This document shows, piece by piece, positions 1-8,685 of a stretch of DNA of 64,000 nucleotides. Under the pieces are notes generated by a model. It was not told the DNA's origin, did no database searches, and saw only the letters and a list, made by a program, of their open reading frames with translations. How positions within the stretch are numbered: the first letter of the stretch is position 1; each line of letters opens with the position of its first letter. Source of the stretch: Fulvivirga lutea (lineage in GTDB: Bacteria > Bacteroidota > Bacteroidia > Cytophagales > Cyclobacteriaceae). Position numbers and translations under genes: made by a program. The stretch is taken from the NCBI RefSeq assembly GCF_017068455.1, contig NZ_CP070608.1, positions 730,501 to 794,500 of the forward strand, given 5' to 3'.

Positions 1-347
1 TCGAAATGAAGCTTTCAAGCTACGTACCTGACATTATTAACGGAGGCATTTCTAGACTGTTAGAAAATTATAATTCCAAGTTCGAATTTTATGCCATTCA
101 CCCAGGAGGAAAAAAAATATTAAAGGTAGTTGAACAGGCTTTAGGTATTAATAAAGACAAGAATGCACAAGCGCATCATGTTCTAAAAAATTATGGAAAT
201 ATGTCTTCACCTACCGTTCTGTTTGTACTCAAGGAAATTTGGGATGGACTAACTCGCTCAGATAATGAAAAAGAAATTTTATCAATGGCTTTTGGTCCAG
301 GGCTTACTCTGGAGAGCATGACATTTAAAATCAACCACAATGCCTGA
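1..347 (+). CDS. Type III polyketide synthase (chalcone/stilbene synthase-like), C-terminal part
   Basis: The reading frame is open from the left edge, so only the last ~115 residues are present. They carry two of the three catalytic residues of the thiolase-fold type III PKS family: the His of YAIHPGG (codon at 99-101) and the Asn of NYGNMSSPT, about 33 residues later. The C-terminal GPGLTLES block, which shapes the cyclisation pocket, is also intact. The catalytic Cys lies upstream of the window. Such enzymes condense acyl-CoA starters with malonyl-CoA. The stop overlaps the start of the methyltransferase gene by 8 nt, so the two are translationally coupled and probably make and methylate one alkyl-resorcinol, pyrone or quinone-like product. 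The product itself cannot be told from the sequence. Confidence 0.9.
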   Translation, partial: EMKLSSYVPDIINGGISRLLENYNSKFEFYAIHPGGKKILKVVEQALGINKDKNAQAHHVLKNYGNMSSPTVLFVLKEIWDGLTRSDNEKEILSMAFGPGLTLESMTFKINHNA

Positions 348-1041
348 TTTCAGCTTCCGATCAGATGAGCAGGAAATAATGGACGACTTAAATTGTTCAG
401 GAGAAGTTGTTGCTCAAACCCTAAAAGAGTTGGAAACCATAAATAAATGGCTGGGTGGTAATTATGTAACCATTGATGGATTAAGGCAGCTTATTGGAAA
501 AAGGAAAGAGGAAATTACCATAGCAGATCTCGGTTGTGGTGGCGGGGATATGCTAAAACTAATCGCCAAATGGGCGAGGCGAATGAATATTAAACTGAAG
601 CTTTTTGGTGTAGATGCCAATCCCAATATCATTGAATTTGCTCAAAATAATTGTTCATCCTATCCGGAAATAGAATTTCTGTGCCTTGATATTTTCTCAG
701 AAGAATTTCAATCAACACAATTCGATATCATTACTTCTACACTGTTTACTCATCATTTTGATGATGCAAAACTGAAATTGATGTATAGCGGATGGCTTAA
801 ACAAGCTCGTTTAGGTGTTGTCATCAATGATCTACACAGGCACTGGTTGGCCTATTATTCAATTAAATTGCTCACGCAACTATTCTCTAAATCAGAGATG
901 GTAAAAAATGATGGCCCGGTTTCCGTATTAAGATCATTTAAAAGAAAAGAGTTAAAGGCGCTATTTCACGCGGCAGAAGTTAATACCTATTCATTAAAAT
1001 GGATGTGGGCTTTTCGGTGGCAAATTGTCATTTCTAACTGA
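340..1041 (+). CDS. SAM-dependent class I methyltransferase partnered with type III PKS
   Basis: This 233-residue protein has a class I methyltransferase core. Motif I, the SAM-binding glycine loop, is IADLGCGGGDML (about residues 67-78). The acidic residue ending strand 2 follows in LFGVDANP, and a motif-IV-like stretch is FDIITSTLFTHHF. There is no signal peptide. The gene starts inside the last codons of the polyketide synthase gene (8-nt overlap), so it is very probably the tailoring methyltransferase for that enzyme's product. In other Bacteroidota such pairs are often followed by a flavin oxidoreductase; here the next genes are tiny membrane proteins instead. The substrate is unknown. 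Confidence 0.88.
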   Translation: MPDFSFRSDEQEIMDDLNCSGEVVAQTLKELETINKWLGGNYVTIDGLRQLIGKRKEEITIADLGCGGGDMLKLIAKWARRMNIKLKLFGVDANPNIIEFAQNNCSSYPEIEFLCLDIFSEEFQSTQFDIITSTLFTHHFDDAKLKLMYSGWLKQARLGVVINDLHRHWLAYYSIKLLTQLFSKSEMVKNDGPVSVLRSFKRKELKALFHAAEVNTYSLKWMWAFRWQIVISN

Positions 1042-1104
1042 TAATAACCGATTATGTAATAGCTCTTTTCAAATGGTATAGAAATTTCTTACTTTCCATT
1101 TCTT

Positions 1105-1281
1105 ATGAATTCTAACAAGCAGGCAAAGGAGTTAAACAGATCAGCAAAAGTTGCTGTCTTTCTTATGCTTCAAACAGTAATATCATTAGCGGTCTTATTC
1201 TTTGCTTTTAAACAACAGCAAAAAGCAGATGCAGTCAGCTTTCAATTAAAACAGTGTCATAATCAGAATAGTAAGAATTGA
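1105..1281 (+). CDS. Small single-helix membrane protein A (58 aa)
   Basis: I do not recognise a family. The ATG at 1105 opens a 58-residue frame with a basic N-terminus (Lys5, Lys9, Arg12, Lys15), one hydrophobic helix of about 18 residues (residues 17-35) and a polar tail ending in the pattern QLKQC. The positive-inside rule predicts a cytoplasmic N-terminus and an extracytoplasmic tail carrying the single Cys. Its TGA shares one base with the ATG of the next small gene (TGATG at 1279-1283), the mark of translational coupling. The next protein has the same architecture and ends in QLEQC, so the pair looks related. It may be co-transcribed with the upstream methyltransferase gene (63-nt gap). 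Confidence 0.55.
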   Translation: MNSNKQAKELNRSAKVAVFLMLQTVISLAVLFFAFKQQQKADAVSFQLKQCHNQNSKN

Positions 1282-1439
1282 TGATTAAGCCGACTCATAG
1301 AAATAAGACAAAAATCATTAAACTAATTACAGTTTTGAATTCAATGGTAGTGATTGGATTTTTGATTTTTGGTATCTATCAACATCATAAAACAAAAGAG
1401 TACACTCAGCAACTAGAACAATGTCTCAAGAACAAATGA
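1281..1439 (+). CDS. Small single-helix membrane protein B (52 aa), partner of protein A
   Basis: This 52-residue frame starts on the TGATG overlap with the preceding small gene. It has a strongly basic N-terminus (about six Lys/Arg in 14 residues), one hydrophobic helix (about residues 15-33) and a tail with QQLEQC followed by LKNK. Helix position and the QL-acidic/basic-QC motif match protein A, which suggests an ancient duplication or two subunits of one complex. The single Cys sits on the predicted outer face. The stop at 1437-1439 is 14 nt before the preferred start of the propeller-protein gene, so all three could be one transcript. No function can be assigned; persistence of the frame and the matching motif are the evidence that it is real. 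Confidence 0.5.
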   Translation: MIKPTHRNKTKIIKLITVLNSMVVIGFLIFGIYQHHKTKEYTQQLEQCLKNK

Positions 1440-1453
1440 TTAAACCTAATAAT

Positions 1454-4400
1454 ATGAAAAAACTACTTATAGCATCATTAGCAATTTTGATGTGTTTTTC
1501 GATTCAAGCACAACGCAAGAAATCATCTGCCCCGGAAAAAAAGAATGACATCAGCCTTTCAGGCCTTAAATTCAGGTCTATCGGACCGGCATTAACCTCC
1601 GGACGTATCTCGGATTTTGCGGTAAATCCCGATAACCCAAAAGAATATTATGTGGCTACTTCAGCTGGTGGAGTATGGAAAACTACTAATGCAGGAACTA
1701 CCTATACACCTCTTTTTGATTCTCAGGGAAGCTATTCAATTGGCTGTGTTACCATGGATCCGAATAACTCAGCAGTTATCTGGGTGGGTACCGGTGAGAA
1801 TAACAACCAACGAAGCGTATCTTATGGCGATGGCGTTTATAAATCAATTGATGGCGGTGCATCATGGGAGAATGTGGGTCTCAAAAACAGTGAGCACATT
1901 GGCAATATTGTTGTTCACCCAGATAATTCCGATGTAGTTTATGTTTCAGCTATCGGACCTGTTTGGAGCAGTGGAGGTGATAGAGGATTGTACAAAACTA
2001 CTGATGGTGGAAAAACGTGGAAAGCAGTTTTAACTATTGATGAGCATACGGGTGTAAATGAAGTAGTGATGGACCCTAGAAATCCAGAAATTTTGTATGC
2101 TTCTACATTTCAAAGAAGAAGGCATGTATTTACTTATATTGGTGGAGGACCCAAATCTTCCATCCATAAATCTACTGATGGTGGTGCAACCTGGACTGAA
2201 ATCAAAAAAGGCCTTCCTTCTGTAGACTTGGGAAGAATTGGCTTGGCCATTGCACCTTCAAACCCGGACATTATTTATGCTATCGTTGAGGCAGCACAAG
2301 GAAAAGGAGGTTTCTACAAATCTACCAATGGTGGTGCTTCTTGGAGCAAGCAAGGTAGTTACAGCTCTTCAGGAAATTACTATCAGGAAATAGTGGTAGA
2401 CCCATTGGATGCTAACGTGATCTATGGAATGGACACCTGGATGCAGGTTTCTCGAGATGGCGGAAAGAGTTTTTCTAATGTTGGCGAAGATACCAAGCAT
2501 GTTGATAACCACTGTATTTGGATCGACCCTAAGGATACAGATCACCTATTGGTTGGCTGTGACGGAGGTATTTATGAAACTTTCGATTTAGCAGCAACTT
2601 GGCAGTTTAAGGCCAACCTGCCAGTTACTCAATTTTATAAAGTGGCAGTAGATAATGCCGAGCCATTCTACTATATCTATGGAGGAACTCAGGACAACTT
2701 CTCAATGGGTGGACCGTCAAGAACGATAAGCGGAAATGGAATTGCTAACTCAGATTGGTATATAACTACTGGCGGTGATGGTTTTGAATCAGCCATCGAT
2801 CCAGAGAATCCGAACATTGTATACTCACAATCTCAATACGGCTATTTATCAAGATATGATAAGTTGAGTGGAGAGGTTTTAGGAATCAAGCCACAGCCAA
2901 GAAAAGGCGAGGATGATTACAGATGGAATTGGGACGCGCCTCTTCAAGTGAGTAACCACAAAGCGAGCAGGCTTTACTTCGCAGCCAATAAAGTATTTAG
3001 AAGTGACGACAGAGGAAATAGTTGGGAGGTAATTAGCGATGATTTAACAGCACAAATCAATAGAAATGAGCTGGAGGTGATGGGAAAAATCTGGAGTACT
3101 GATGCCGTAGCGAAAAATGGATCTACTTCACCGTATGGAACGATTGTTTCTTTCAGTGAGTCGCCAAAAAATGAGAACTTATTGTATGTAGGTACCGATG
3201 ATGGTTTGATTCAAATAACTGAAGATGGCGGAAAAGCCTGGCGAAAAGTACAAGGTATTTCAGGGGTGCCTTCAAGAACATACGTAAATGAAGTATACGC
3301 TTCTAAACATAATGAAAATGTAGTATATGCAGCCTTTAACCACCATAAGTATGGAGACTTCAGACCGTATATTTACAAGAGTTCTGATAAAGGAAGAAGC
3401 TGGACATCGATAACAGGCAACTTACCTGTAAGAGGTTCAGTGTATGCCATTGAGGAAGATCATGTTGATCCAAACTTACTTTTTGTTGGTACGGAATTCG
3501 GAGTTTTCTATTCTGATAATGGAGGTAGCAGCTGGACACAGCTTAAATCAGGCGTACCAACCGTTGCCATTAGAGATATTGCTATTCAGGAAAGGGAGAA
3601 CGATTTAGTGCTAGGAACTTTCGGAAGAGGGTTTTATGTATTGGATGATTACTCAGCATTAAGAAATGTGAAGTCGCTAGAGGGTAAGTCAGCAGACTTA
3701 ATGTCAATTAGAGATTCGTATGCCTTTGAGTACAGCTATCCTTTAGGGCTACCAGGAAGATCCTTCCAGGGAGACGATTATTACTTAGGTGAGAATTTAG
3801 GTTCAGAAGCCATTTTCACCTACTATTTAAAAGATGAAATCAAGTCAAAGAGGGATCAAAGACTTGAAAAAGAGAAAGAAACAACCAATGATACATACCC
3901 TACTTACGAGCAGCTAAAAGCTGAACGCGAGGAAATGGATCCTTACTTATTATTTACTATCAAAAACAGCAAAGGTGATATTGTAAGGAAAATAACTACT
4001 TCACCATCTACGGGAGTAAACAGAATTAACTGGAACTTGAGAACGGCTTCTACCGATCCTATTAATTTAAGAGCACCTTCTTTCTACAATCCATGGGCTG
4101 GTGGTGTTCCAGGTTCATTAGTTCCTCCGGGGGAATATTCGGTGACACTTTCAAAATTTGTTGATGGTACATTTACCCAGTTGGATGAACCTGTGAAGTT
4201 TAAAGTGAAGTCTCTTTCTAACTATACACTGCCTGCGGAAGATAAGGAAGCTTTGGCGGCATTCCAGAAAGAAGTTAACGAGCTTTCAAGAGTGGTAAGC
4301 GGTGCACAAAACAGCATTTCAGAATTAAGAAATGAGTTGAGACATATCAGAGAAGCCATCAACTTAAGCCTTGTGGATCAGAAAATGTTAATTGATGCAT

Positions 4401-4708
4401 ACAGCGCATTTGATGATAAACTCAACGATATTTCTCGAGACTTAAATGGCGATCCAATCGCAGCGCAGCTTGATATTGATTCGCCAATGTCTGTAGCAGC
4501 AAGAATTGGAAACATACAATATGAAATGTATTACTCTACTTCTAAGCCAACGGAGACTCATAAAAACAGCTTAAAAATAGCCAAGGAGAATTTTCAGCCG
4601 TTGTTAACTTCTTTAAGAAGTTTAATCAGAGAAGATTTAGTAAAACTTCAGGCACAATTAGAAGATGCCAATGCGCCTTACACTCCTAACCGAGTGATGG
4701 TGCCGTAA
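1454..4708 (+). CDS. Secreted BNR/Asp-box (VPS10/sortilin-like) beta-propeller protein
   Basis: This 1084-residue protein belongs to the large secreted Bacteroidota family annotated as glycosyl hydrolase or VPS10-domain protein. The start at 1454 gives a clean signal peptide (MKKLLIASLAILM..., cleaved near AQ); an in-frame ATG at 1421 would add 11 polar residues and overlap the small gene upstream. Repeated Asp-box motifs of the type S-x-D-x-G-x-x-W occur throughout (SIDGGASW, TTDGGKTW, STDGGATW, STNGGASW, SSDKGRSW, SDNGGSSW), spanning about residues 80-760 as one or two propellers. The C-terminal ~300 residues are a charged, partly helical region. No catalytic residue can be named, so hydrolase activity is not supported; a binding or scaffolding role is as likely. 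A strong terminator follows. Confidence 0.85.
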   Translation: MKKLLIASLAILMCFSIQAQRKKSSAPEKKNDISLSGLKFRSIGPALTSGRISDFAVNPDNPKEYYVATSAGGVWKTTNAGTTYTPLFDSQGSYSIGCVTMDPNNSAVIWVGTGENNNQRSVSYGDGVYKSIDGGASWENVGLKNSEHIGNIVVHPDNSDVVYVSAIGPVWSSGGDRGLYKTTDGGKTWKAVLTIDEHTGVNEVVMDPRNPEILYASTFQRRRHVFTYIGGGPKSSIHKSTDGGATWTEIKKGLPSVDLGRIGLAIAPSNPDIIYAIVEAAQGKGGFYKSTNGGASWSKQGSYSSSGNYYQEIVVDPLDANVIYGMDTWMQVSRDGGKSFSNVGEDTKHVDNHCIWIDPKDTDHLLVGCDGGIYETFDLAATWQFKANLPVTQFYKVAVDNAEPFYYIYGGTQDNFSMGGPSRTISGNGIANSDWYITTGGDGFESAIDPENPNIVYSQSQYGYLSRYDKLSGEVLGIKPQPRKGEDDYRWNWDAPLQVSNHKASRLYFAANKVFRSDDRGNSWEVISDDLTAQINRNELEVMGKIWSTDAVAKNGSTSPYGTIVSFSESPKNENLLYVGTDDGLIQITEDGGKAWRKVQGISGVPSRTYVNEVYASKHNENVVYAAFNHHKYGDFRPYIYKSSDKGRSWTSITGNLPVRGSVYAIEEDHVDPNLLFVGTEFGVFYSDNGGSSWTQLKSGVPTVAIRDIAIQERENDLVLGTFGRGFYVLDDYSALRNVKSLEGKSADLMSIRDSYAFEYSYPLGLPGRSFQGDDYYLGENLGSEAIFTYYLKDEIKSKRDQRLEKEKETTNDTYPTYEQLKAEREEMDPYLLFTIKNSKGDIVRKITTSPSTGVNRINWNLRTASTDPINLRAPSFYNPWAGGVPGSLVPPGEYSVTLSKFVDGTFTQLDEPVKFKVKSLSNYTLPAEDKEALAAFQKEVNELSRVVSGAQNSISELRNELRHIREAINLSLVDQKMLIDAYSAFDDKLNDISRDLNGDPIAAQLDIDSPMSVAARIGNIQYEMYYSTSKPTETHKNSLKIAKENFQPLLTSLRSLIREDLVKLQAQLEDANAPYTPNRVMVP

Positions 4709-4730
4709 AGCCAGTTAAAGTAAAATAAGA

Positions 4731-4756
4731 AGCCCCGAGAAATCGGGGCTTTTTTA
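4731..4756. terminator. Rho-independent terminator, probably bidirectional
   Basis: A perfect 8-bp stem (AGCCCCGA / TCGGGGCT) closes a GAAA tetraloop and is followed by TTTTTA. It ends the propeller-protein gene. The T tract contains the stop codon of the convergent nitroreductase gene (4754-4756), so both transcripts end in the same few bases. Confidence 0.9.
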
Positions 4757-5335
4757 TTCGACTATCGTGACTTTATCTTGAATACTCTTTCTCCTACCCT
4801 CTGGCCATTTATCAGATTTTGGCATTCCAATAAACAAGAAGCCCAGTAGCTTATCCTCATTATCTAACCCGAAGAATGGTTTGGCTTCTTCGTAAAAAGT
4901 AACTCCCCCAGTGCTCCAATAGCATCCAACGCCATATGAAGATGCAGTGATCCACATATTCTGTACCGCAGCAGCTACCGCACAAACTTCTTCCACCTCA
5001 GGCACAACCTGATGGCGCTTCATACCAATCGCGATAATATGAGAGCACTCTAAAGGTTTTGATTGCAGTTTTTCATACTGCGTAGGATTAAATGTGCCCT
5101 CTTTCTCTGATTTGGATTGATATAACTCTGACTGGAAATCAGCTAATTTCTGTAATCCAGCACCTTTAAAGACAACAAACCTCCATGGTTCAGTGAGCTT
5201 GTGAGTTGGAGCCCAATTGGCATTCTCTAACATTTGATTGATAATTTGATCATCTACTCTTTTGCCCGAAAACATGGACGTATAAATTGCCCTACGGTTT
5301 TTAATTGCCTCATTTACTGCTTCTACTCTATTCAT
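4754..5335 (-). CDS. Nitroreductase family flavoprotein
   Basis: This FMN-dependent NAD(P)H oxidoreductase family reduces nitroaromatics, quinones or flavins. Seen here: the N-terminal phosphate/FMN-binding Arg pair in KNRRAIY, the APTHKLTEPWRF block, and the C-terminal GFLFIGMPKSDKWPEGRR segment that contacts FMN. The length (193 residues) is normal. Start choice: the ATG at 5335 gives MNRVEAVNEAIKNRR, the usual family N-terminus; the ATG at 5356 would add seven residues. The gene is divergent from the M14 peptidase gene with only 36 nt between the starts, so their promoters must overlap or sit inside genes. Its stop lies in the T tract of the upstream neighbour's terminator. The physiological substrate is unknown. 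Confidence 0.87.
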   Translation of the reverse strand: MNRVEAVNEAIKNRRAIYTSMFSGKRVDDQIINQMLENANWAPTHKLTEPWRFVVFKGAGLQKLADFQSELYQSKSEKEGTFNPTQYEKLQSKPLECSHIIAIGMKRHQVVPEVEEVCAVAAAVQNMWITASSYGVGCYWSTGGVTFYEEAKPFFGLDNEDKLLGFLFIGMPKSDKWPEGRRKSIQDKVTIVE

Positions 5336-5371
5336 ATTATCGCTAACTTTAGTCACCTAAAGATAATACCA

Positions 5372-7105
5372 ATGAATAGAATCTTAGCTTTCCTGTTCGT
5401 TCTAATTTCGTACTATGGGATTGGTCAAAGTCCGGCCACAGTTTTTGAGTCATCGGGAGGAACATCCACTGCCACTTACGATGGCGTAATTAACTACTAT
5501 AAGGCACTAGCCAATCAGTATCCTGAGATAGAAATAAAGGAAATGGGCTTAACAGATAGTGGGTTGCCGCTTCATTTGGTTACGCTGGATACCAGAAAGG
5601 AATTTGATTATAAGAAGGCCTATGCCGATGGGCGCGCAATTGTATTAATAAACAATGGAATACATCCGGGTGAGCCTGACGGCATTGAAGCCTGTCAGAT
5701 GTTATTGAGAAACTATATTCAGGATTCTGAAAAAAAGAGTTTGTTGAATGATGTGATTATCGGGGTGATACCTGTTTATAATATTGGAGGAGCTTTAGAT
5801 AGGAATTCTTTTTCAAGGGTAAACCAGGACGGGCCGTTGGAGTACGGCTTTAGAGGCAATGCCAGAAATTATGACCTAAATAGAGATTTTATTAAAGCCG
5901 ATACACGAAATACGAAAGCATTTTATGAGATTTTTCATTACGTTAATCCGGATATATTTATTGACACTCATGTGAGTAATGGGGCAGATTATCAATATAC
6001 AATCACCCACCTGATTACACAGCATAATAAAATGGGCGGAACGCTAGGCCAGTATTTAGAAGAAAACCTGCGTGTTAAGCTGGAGCAGAAAATGAAAGAT
6101 AAAGGTGCTGAAATTACGCCTTATGTTAATGTTTTTAATACAACACCAGACAATGGATTTCCTCAATTTTTAGATAACCCCAGATATTCTACTGGCTATA
6201 CAACATTGTTTAATACAGTTGGGCTGATGATCGAGACTCACATGCTAAAACCTTTTAAAACAAGGGTTGAGAGTAGTTATACATTCTTGGAAACGGTGTT
6301 GGAAATGGCTTATGTCGATGGCAAGAGAATCAGGGAGCTGAAAGAAAAACGACAAAATGATATTAAGCCTGGGTCAAAACTTGCAATCGACTGGAGGCTA
6401 ACGAGAGGCGAATCTGCAAAACTTAATTTTAAGGGCTATGAGGGGGAGACAAGAAAGAGTGAGGTAACGGATTTAGATCGGTTGTATTATAACCATGAAA
6501 AGCCATTCACTAAATCCATCCCCTACTACAATACCTATGTGGCATCGGAAGAAGTGGTGATCCCTAAAGCCTATGTTATTCCTCAAGGATGGCATGATGT
6601 TATTGAGCTGTTAAAATTGAACAAAGCAAAATACCGCCAGTTGAAGCAGGATAGCAGCATAAATGTAGAGGTGTATACCATCGAAAAGTTTACTACCTCA
6701 AAGACAGTGTATGAGGGACACTACATGAATAATAATGTTCAAGTGTCAGTAAGTGAAGAAGAGGTGAAGTTTAGAAAAGGCGATTATATCTTTTTTACGG
6801 ACCATACTTCGGGTAGATATTTGGTAGAAACACTAGAGCCAAAAGCTATTGATTCATTCTTCAGTTGGAATTTCTTTGACACCATTCTTCAGCAAAAGGA
6901 AGGTTTTTCTCCTTATGTGTTTGAAGACTTGGCTTTACAACTTATTGAATCGGAGCCGCAGTTGAAAAAAGACTTTAAGCAAAAGAAAAGAGACGAGCCC
7001 GACTTTGCATTAAACTGGTTCGCCCAGCTCGATTACATCTATAAAAACTCGCCTTACTACGAGGAAGCGCATATGCGATATCCTGTTTATAGATTGGTGA
7101 AATAA
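5372..7105 (+). CDS. Secreted M14 family zinc carboxypeptidase
   Basis: This 577-residue protein begins with a signal peptide (MNRILAFLFVLISYYGIGQ). The ATG at 5372 is chosen because the in-frame extension back to 5234 runs antisense through the nitroreductase gene and lacks a secretion signal. M14 zinc ligands are visible: His98 and Glu101 in GIHPGE, and His200 in DTHVSNG. The catalytic Glu is probably Glu288 in MIETHML. A NRDF-type stretch (YDLNRDFIK) matches the substrate carboxylate-binding region. The C-terminal ~250 residues are family-specific and not catalytic. It should remove C-terminal residues from peptides in the periplasm or outside the cell. It is followed by the photolyase-like gene after 29 nt. 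Confidence 0.88.
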   Translation: MNRILAFLFVLISYYGIGQSPATVFESSGGTSTATYDGVINYYKALANQYPEIEIKEMGLTDSGLPLHLVTLDTRKEFDYKKAYADGRAIVLINNGIHPGEPDGIEACQMLLRNYIQDSEKKSLLNDVIIGVIPVYNIGGALDRNSFSRVNQDGPLEYGFRGNARNYDLNRDFIKADTRNTKAFYEIFHYVNPDIFIDTHVSNGADYQYTITHLITQHNKMGGTLGQYLEENLRVKLEQKMKDKGAEITPYVNVFNTTPDNGFPQFLDNPRYSTGYTTLFNTVGLMIETHMLKPFKTRVESSYTFLETVLEMAYVDGKRIRELKEKRQNDIKPGSKLAIDWRLTRGESAKLNFKGYEGETRKSEVTDLDRLYYNHEKPFTKSIPYYNTYVASEEVVIPKAYVIPQGWHDVIELLKLNKAKYRQLKQDSSINVEVYTIEKFTTSKTVYEGHYMNNNVQVSVSEEEVKFRKGDYIFFTDHTSGRYLVETLEPKAIDSFFSWNFFDTILQQKEGFSPYVFEDLALQLIESEPQLKKDFKQKKRDEPDFALNWFAQLDYIYKNSPYYEEAHMRYPVYRLVK

Positions 7106-7134
7106 CAAAGGCATTCATGGGCTGTTTAAAAAAC

Positions 7135-8637
7135 ATGAAAGCAGCCCTGATTTTCCCACATCAACTTTTTAAGGACACCTCACTCTGGCAAGGAGTAGAG
7201 AAGGTCTTTTTAATTGAAGATCACCTCTATTTCAATCAATACAAATTTCATAAAGCTAAGCTGGTTTTGCATCGGGCTTCAATGAAATACTATGAGGAGT
7301 TGTTGGCTAAAAGCAATTACAAGGTCAGTTATATTGAGTGTGAGAACTCTGACTTAAAGGCCTTATTTAATACTCTGAAAAAGGATGGCGTAAGTGAGTT
7401 GTTAGTAGTTGAACCAACAGACTTTCTACTCAGAAAAAGGCTGGTTCGATTTGCAGATAATAACGCTATAAAATTTAACTGGAAGTCGAATCCGAATTTT
7501 CTAACGAGCAATGATCAACTGAAAGAAAGGCTTAAAAAAGGCAAGTCAGGCTACTTTATGGCCAACTTTTACAAAGAACAGCGTAAACAGCTTGATATTT
7601 TGATGGAGGATAATGAGCCCGTTGGAGGCCAATGGTCGTTTGATGAAGAGAATCGAAAGAAACTACCAAAAGATATTGAACTACCGGAAACACATTACTT
7701 TCAAGAAAACCAATTTGTGGCTGAGGCTAAGAGCTATGTGAATAAACACTTTTCTGAAAATCCGGGGAGGGTAGATGATTTTAACTACCCAACAACACAT
7801 GAAGAAGCGAATGACTCATTACAGAACTTTCTAAAAAATAGGATGAAGTTATTTGGAGATTATGAAGATGCCATTGCCAAAAACGAGTCTGTGTTATTTC
7901 ATTCTGTACTCACGCCCGCTTTAAATATTGGCTTGATCAATCCTGATGAGGTGGTTCGACAAACACTGGAATTTCATCAACGAACTGAAATACCCATCAA
8001 TAGTCTGGAAGGTTTTGTGCGGCAGGTTATTGGCTGGCGAGAATTTATGCGAGGCATATATGAGTTTGAAGGCGTTTTTGAACGCACTAACAATCATTTC
8101 AATCATACCCGAAAAATACCGCCTTCATTTTATGATGGCACCACAGGAATTAGCCCGATTGATCAGACCATAAAAAAAATAATTAAAACAGGATATTGTC
8201 ATCACATTGAGCGGTTGATGATTCTTGGAAACTTCATGCTGCTTTGTGAGTTTGACCCCGATGAAGTTTATCAATGGTTTATGGAGTTATTCATTGATGC
8301 CTATGACTGGGTAATGGTGCCTAATGTGTATGGTATGACTCAGTATGCAGATGGTGGACTGATAACTACCAAGCCGTATGTTTCCAGTTCAAACTATATT
8401 CTTAAAATGAGTGATTATACAAAAGGCGCTTGGTGTAAAGTGTGGGACGGATTGTACTGGCATTTTATTCATAAACATCAAGAGCAATTTTCTGAAAATC
8501 AACGCATGAGCTTTATGGTGGCCATGCTCAATAAGATGGACAAAAATAAACTTGAAAACCATCTCAAAGAAGCCGATCATTTTTTCAAGGTATTGGATGG
8601 TAAAAAGAAACCGGAGGAATTAAAGTTGTTTTCGTAA
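7135..8637 (+). CDS. Cryptochrome/photolyase-related protein (FeS-BCP/DPRP family) lacking CxxC cluster ligands
   Basis: This 500-residue protein matches the deoxyribodipyrimidine photolyase-related family (prokaryotic 6-4 photolyase/PhrB type). It has an N-terminal Rossmann-like antenna domain (ALIFPHQLFKD) and a helical FAD domain with SLEGFVRQVIGWREFMRG, GYCHHIERLMILGNFMLL and VYGMTQYADGG. The ATG at 7135 gives the usual MKAALIFPHQ start; the ATG at 7117 would add six residues. In PhrB-type enzymes four Cys bind a 4Fe-4S cluster. Here Cys355 (GYCHH) is present, but the CxxC pair is Thr429 and Ala432 (SDYTKGAW) and the loop before the last Cys is shortened (Cys434). The cluster is therefore probably absent or rebuilt. 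Function as repair enzyme or photoreceptor is undecided. Confidence 0.85.
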   Translation: MKAALIFPHQLFKDTSLWQGVEKVFLIEDHLYFNQYKFHKAKLVLHRASMKYYEELLAKSNYKVSYIECENSDLKALFNTLKKDGVSELLVVEPTDFLLRKRLVRFADNNAIKFNWKSNPNFLTSNDQLKERLKKGKSGYFMANFYKEQRKQLDILMEDNEPVGGQWSFDEENRKKLPKDIELPETHYFQENQFVAEAKSYVNKHFSENPGRVDDFNYPTTHEEANDSLQNFLKNRMKLFGDYEDAIAKNESVLFHSVLTPALNIGLINPDEVVRQTLEFHQRTEIPINSLEGFVRQVIGWREFMRGIYEFEGVFERTNNHFNHTRKIPPSFYDGTTGISPIDQTIKKIIKTGYCHHIERLMILGNFMLLCEFDPDEVYQWFMELFIDAYDWVMVPNVYGMTQYADGGLITTKPYVSSSNYILKMSDYTKGAWCKVWDGLYWHFIHKHQEQFSENQRMSFMVAMLNKMDKNKLENHLKEADHFFKVLDGKKKPEELKLFS

Positions 8638-8685
8638 TGCTATAATTTGGTAACTTCACGATAGAAAGCGTACTACATCCAATCA

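Noticed and set aside
1421-1453. ATG at 1421 as the start of the propeller-protein gene
   Set aside because: It adds 11 polar residues before the signal peptide and overlaps the small-protein gene; the ATG at 1454 gives a standard signal peptide.
5234-5371. Extension of the M14 peptidase gene upstream to 5234
   Set aside because: It is antisense to the nitroreductase gene and carries no secretion signal.
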